64,000 nt of DNA from Lepidonotus clava (Eukaryota > Annelida > Polychaeta > Phyllodocida > Polynoidae). The position numbers and the translations under genes are program-made. This document shows, one piece after another, positions 59,913 to 64,000 of the stretch (its first letter is position 1; every line of letters begins with the position of its first letter). Under the pieces are notes generated by a model. That model was given only the letters and a program-made list of their open reading frames with translations. It had not been told where the DNA came from and made no database searches. The stretch is taken from contig OW387141.1 in assembly GCA_936440205.1 (NCBI GenBank), positions 42,851,307 through 42,915,306 on the forward strand. The letters run 5' to 3'.

Positions 59913-62295
59913 CTTGGGCTTCTAGTTTCGGTCCTCCAGCCTGGAGCAAAAACCCACAATAGAACTGTAATCTTCAAAGGCAGTGATGCGTGAAGTAATA
60001 TCTATTACAGTATAAGAATATTTCCGATGTTACTGCGCATCCGTATATATCATTTTCTGAGAAAACTAGACGTTGAGTTCTAGTAACAAAACGCTTAACT
60101 TAAGATAGACTTGCTCGGTAAAGAATTGTATACCGTAAATAGCACCTGGATGTAATTTGGACATTTTTCTTAATCAAGGGCATTTTTAAATGTATAATTA
60201 TTTGCTGACATCTATTCTGACGGAACTGCATGCAATGTACAGTGTATGTTAAGGGAAAATGTCTGTGCTCAAGATATCTGTTTGCAATGGCGGATGCAGG
60301 ACTTCTCACTGGAGAAGCAGCTAGGCGTCCGCTCAAAGGGGGTATCTTGCACAAGGTACTGGGACCTATAAGATGGTCATTGCAAAGTGGGTAATACCAT
60401 TGGCCAGGTAACACACTTATGACCTAAGGCAGGTCCCTGGCAAGCAGCGAAGTAACAGGCACAGTTTGCGACTAAACCTTTTTAGTTTGTTCACAACTTC
60501 CTTAATTTTCATGTAATATTTTCATTATTTTATATCAGGTTGAGACTTTCCAAACAGAGTGATATATAAAAAAAATTACATTTCAGTGAAGCCGAGACCT
60601 TACTAATGCAGATACTATGATACTCTAATCCTTTAGTGAAAGGAGGTAATTAGAATGTTACAAAAACATTACAACCCAACAGCGCAAAGTTGGGTTCTAT
60701 AGTGATGTTATTGGGTGCCTTGAAACTAATATAACAAGAACCAAAACAGAACGGTATTGTAACATTAAAAGGGACGGAACCAGATATTTCCACCAAAAAA
60801 AAAGGGGGGGGGCCCTAATATAAGAACTTGAGGCACCCCATCCAGGGGCTAGAATTTTACATAAAAAAAAACAATTAAATTTGGCAAAATTTAGGGGAAA
60901 CGCGCGCCTCATGCTCCCCCCTCTAAATCCATCCCTGATTAAAATAACACTACATGCTTGCCTGGAGTATAACCCCTGAGTGTCTAGTCTTTATCTATAA
61001 ATCTATAGTCCGTGACGTGACATGCATACACGTTTAATCCCTAAAGAAAAAGAGGAAGGAAAAGGCCTGAGACAGCCATTAGAGGATAATTATTAAAGTG
61101 AAAGGGGAACATGTCAGGTTGTCATTGATAATTGTACTGGGCCGTCCCGGTGGTTATCGCCTCTTCATGGTACGACTTGTTATTGTTTTCAGTCAGTGAC
61201 AACTATTGAGATGTCTGCCGTGTCACACCATGTACATGAAATCAGCTGACAGTGTCACGCGTTAGGGGCAGTGATTTTTTATTCAATTAAAACAATCTTC
61301 CAAGAAGTTCTTCCTTGGTTATGTTCGTTTGTTCGTGATTCGATGAGATAACAATTAGCCTTGAAATAGAAATGAAGTATATCAAATAGTGCGATGTCAT
61401 ACTCCTTATTTTTTTTATCTACAATATCAAACACTGGCTAGATTTACATCCAAGGAATAGATTGTAGATACTTTTCTTTCTCATCCTACAATGATTTCTT
61501 TAAATGAGATTTATGATACATTATACGTGACAAACATTCCTGACAACGTCATAGTAGTGATTATATGTATCTGTCACTTAGTATTTTTTATCAACACACT
61601 CTCTTGATTAATGTATGTATTATGCAACGCTCTGTCCTGTCATCTTTCAACCTTATGAGGCGACTTTTTTTGTAGCGCTATCGATCACAAAGCGGTTTCA
61701 TTTGAATAAAAACATAAAAGGTGTCTTCTATAGCCCTACAGACAACGTCCGTATTTAGACATTTTCTGATCTTTCCAAAATTATATTCTTGTTTTATACG
61801 TCCTATCGTTAACCAATAAAAAGAAAATGTGACTAAACTCAATGGGATATATGATTTGTTACCGGAAAGACCGTTAAATTTACAACACTGATAAACCCTT
61901 CAGTTATTTGATTTACAATGAACCTTGTTCGGCGGCTTCAATCGTTAGAGTATTTATATATAACACGTCTCAGTAATAAATGAGTACCACAGTCTTGTGA
62001 CTCTAAAAAGATGAAGTCTCTGTCATATAAAGGTATACAGCGGTGATAGAATAGCAAGGAAGTTGACAAAGATGTTATGAAAGCCAGCCAGACAGTCCAT
62101 TTTCATTCGATGGGAAGCCCCCCCCCCCCCCCCCGGCCATCGTTTCCATATAGTTGTTCCCATTTTGAATTATGAAGCGATATTTATCATTATTTGTAAG
62201 CCAAATAGGTTCGTGGAAATACGTAAAGAAAACGTATACTTGTTTATGTAAGACACTGAGGTTTTCAAGCCTTTAAGGTAAACAGTAATTGTGCC
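59913..62295. other. No gene seen
   Basis: AT-rich. It contains the second copy of a dispersed repeat (60690-60768) and a 17-base poly-C (62118-62134). The missing first exon of the NB-ARC gene could be here, but I cannot identify it. Confidence 0.5.
62118..62134. repeat. Poly-C run (17)
   Basis: Seventeen C in a row. Confidence 0.9.
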
Positions 62296-64000
62296 TGCAA
62301 ATAACATTTACCTAATAATGCATACTCATCAGGTTCGAGACACCTACATTTCCTACCTTTATGGATCCGACACACCTTTGACTGAATTCTGGATACTGGC
62401 TATGCATTAAAATGCATGGTGGTTATGATGATTAATGGTCGCAGTTTATATGTACAACATGTCATTGAGACTACATGAATATGCAAAAGAATAAAAGAAA
62501 AAGCATACCTTTTTGCAGTGAATGATGCATTGGACTAGATACCTTGTGCTTGTATTGTGTGCATGTAAAATAAAGTGAAGACCTTTTTCAGGTAATTTGA
62601 TACTGTAGGCCTATTGACACTTACATATTGACGAATATATGTTGATCCAACACAGTCGACTCACTTTCTGGACACTGACCATTCTTTGATCATAAGTTTC
62701 AGTTATGGTGATTCACCCCGTCATAGAAACTACATGAGGATACAAAACTATTGCATATCCCTTTTGGCATTGACCTATTGGACTTGAATAACATGTGTTT
62801 TTATGCAACCAAAGGAAGGGAAGAATTGGAAGTTGGAGGTTCCGGTGATTGCATATTGTGAAAACACTGATACATTGAGATATACATCTAATGATCAGTG
62901 AACATTTTCAATGCCCTCATATAATTATGACCTTAGATCATAAAATGGTACTTACTGCTTTACTAACCCATTTCCTTATCTACATTGAACCAACGCATTT
63001 GACTCACTTTCTGGACACTGGTCCTTCATTGATCATATGTTGCGGTTATGGTGATTAATGCTTCATAGTTCAAGTACACCCTGTCATGGCAACAACTTGA
63101 CATTACAAAAGATTGCATGGCCTTTTTGGCATTGATCTATGGGACTTGAATAATCTGTGAGTATATTATATGTGACCAAACGTAGGGAAGAATGGTTGAA
63201 TATTCCAGTAATCACATACTGTGTAATTACGTTTACGTATACCTAAAGATATATATCTCATTATCAATGACTGCCTTTTAATTCTCCTCATCACGAATAG
63301 CTTAATTATTTATTGTAGCTCACCTGCAGACTAACTTGAATCAAGGTGTATGCTGGGAAATATGTAGACCAGTAACAAGGCCTAAGTCTAGAAATTTCAA
63401 TTATCGTGGCATAATTAGGTGTAGGTGTAGGTGTCAAAAATGCAGAAAATCATCTATCCGTGGTAGGGAGAATTCCCTTTGCTAGCATGCGTATATATTT
63501 CCTAGCCAACCCATTTCCTTATCTATGTTGATCCAACACATACAACTCACTTTCTTGACACTGATCATGCATTGATCGATGTTGCAGTTATGGTGGTAGT
63601 TCATGTACAACCCTTCATAGCAACTACCAGCAATAGAAAAAAAAATATAGCTCTTTTGGCAGTTTTAGCAGTGATCTATGGGACTTGAATAACCTATGCT
63701 ACTATTCTATGTAACCAAAGGTAGGGAAGTATGGTTGGAAGTTACAGTAATTGGATACTGTGTAAACACTGAACTTATCTCCTGAAGGTATATATTTCCT
63801 AACCAACCCGGTTCCTTATATACACTGATATATTGAGATATACGTCTCATGATCAGTGAACATTTTCAATGCCCTTGTATATGACCTTATATGCAGATCA
63901 TTATGGTACTTACTCCCTTACTATCCCATTTCCTTATCTACGTTGATCCAACATATTTGACTCACTTTCTGGACACTCATTCATTGATCGTTTGTTGCAC
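62296..64000. repeat. Diverged tandem repeat array, open at the right edge
   Basis: Anchor GACTCACTTTCTGGACACTG or a close variant at 62380, 62658, 63001, 63544 and 63959 (spacing 278, 343, 543, 415). Other shared words in the same order: GGACTTGAATAA, CCAAAGG.AGGGAAG, CATTTCCTTATCTA. The long third interval holds extra DNA of about 190 bp. Noncoding, old and diverged. Confidence 0.85.

Noticed and set aside
62331-62346. GGTTCGAGACACC resembling a tRNA box B
   Set aside because: The sequence departs from the consensus and no acceptor or anticodon arm can be drawn; it lies inside the tandem repeat.

Overview
The window is animal nuclear DNA. The single clear protein gene has six recognisable exons joined by GT-AG introns. 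There is a typical metazoan tRNA-Lys(CTT), plus microsatellites, MITE-like elements and a Penelope-like element fragment. Coding exons are very GC-rich and sit in AT-rich introns. The protein family (NB-ARC plus TPR) is abundant in cephalochordates, cnidarians and other marine invertebrates. An aquatic invertebrate is therefore my best guess; the exact phylum cannot be told from this sequence.

Layout. From 1 to about 51,150 I find no protein gene I can defend. This gene-poor stretch alternates AT-rich DNA with about two dozen short, GC- and CpG-rich islands, roughly one every 2 kb. Many islands carry well-formed binding-site words: E2F dyads, NRF1 palindromes, CRE/CREB sites, an RFX X-box, a triple nuclear-receptor repeat, YY1 sites and two TATA boxes. 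They read as promoters, enhancers or orphan CpG islands rather than exons, but none is proven. A tRNA-Lys gene (18503-18575, minus strand) lies in the middle. Mobile and repeat DNA in this part includes a MITE at 5563-5785, a short Penelope-like insertion with a 12-bp target duplication (8301-8458), a 21-22-bp minisatellite rich in ACGCGT (28087-28303), a foldback element (46282-46637) and several near-perfect palindromes.

From 58839 down to 51462 on the minus strand lies a STAND-class NTPase gene. It has an acidic, serine-rich N-terminal linker with 7-residue repeats, then an NB-ARC domain (P-loop GMGGSGKTT, kinase-2 LLIYDAADDL, GxP and winged-helix motifs), then TPR-like helices. The C-terminal tail has about eight 7-residue repeats of the form (K/N)PQYAGV, including an ITIM-like LQYAEV. 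The exon phases agree at every junction and give 1084 residues, but the 5' end is missing: the first visible exon starts in mid-codon, so an upstream exon lies between 58840 and the edge or beyond.

The right end (about 62,300-64,000) is a diverged tandem repeat of roughly 280-540-bp spacing that runs out of the window. A CTCF-like word at 48970 lies between the NB-ARC gene and the island-rich region and could mark a domain boundary; this is inference.
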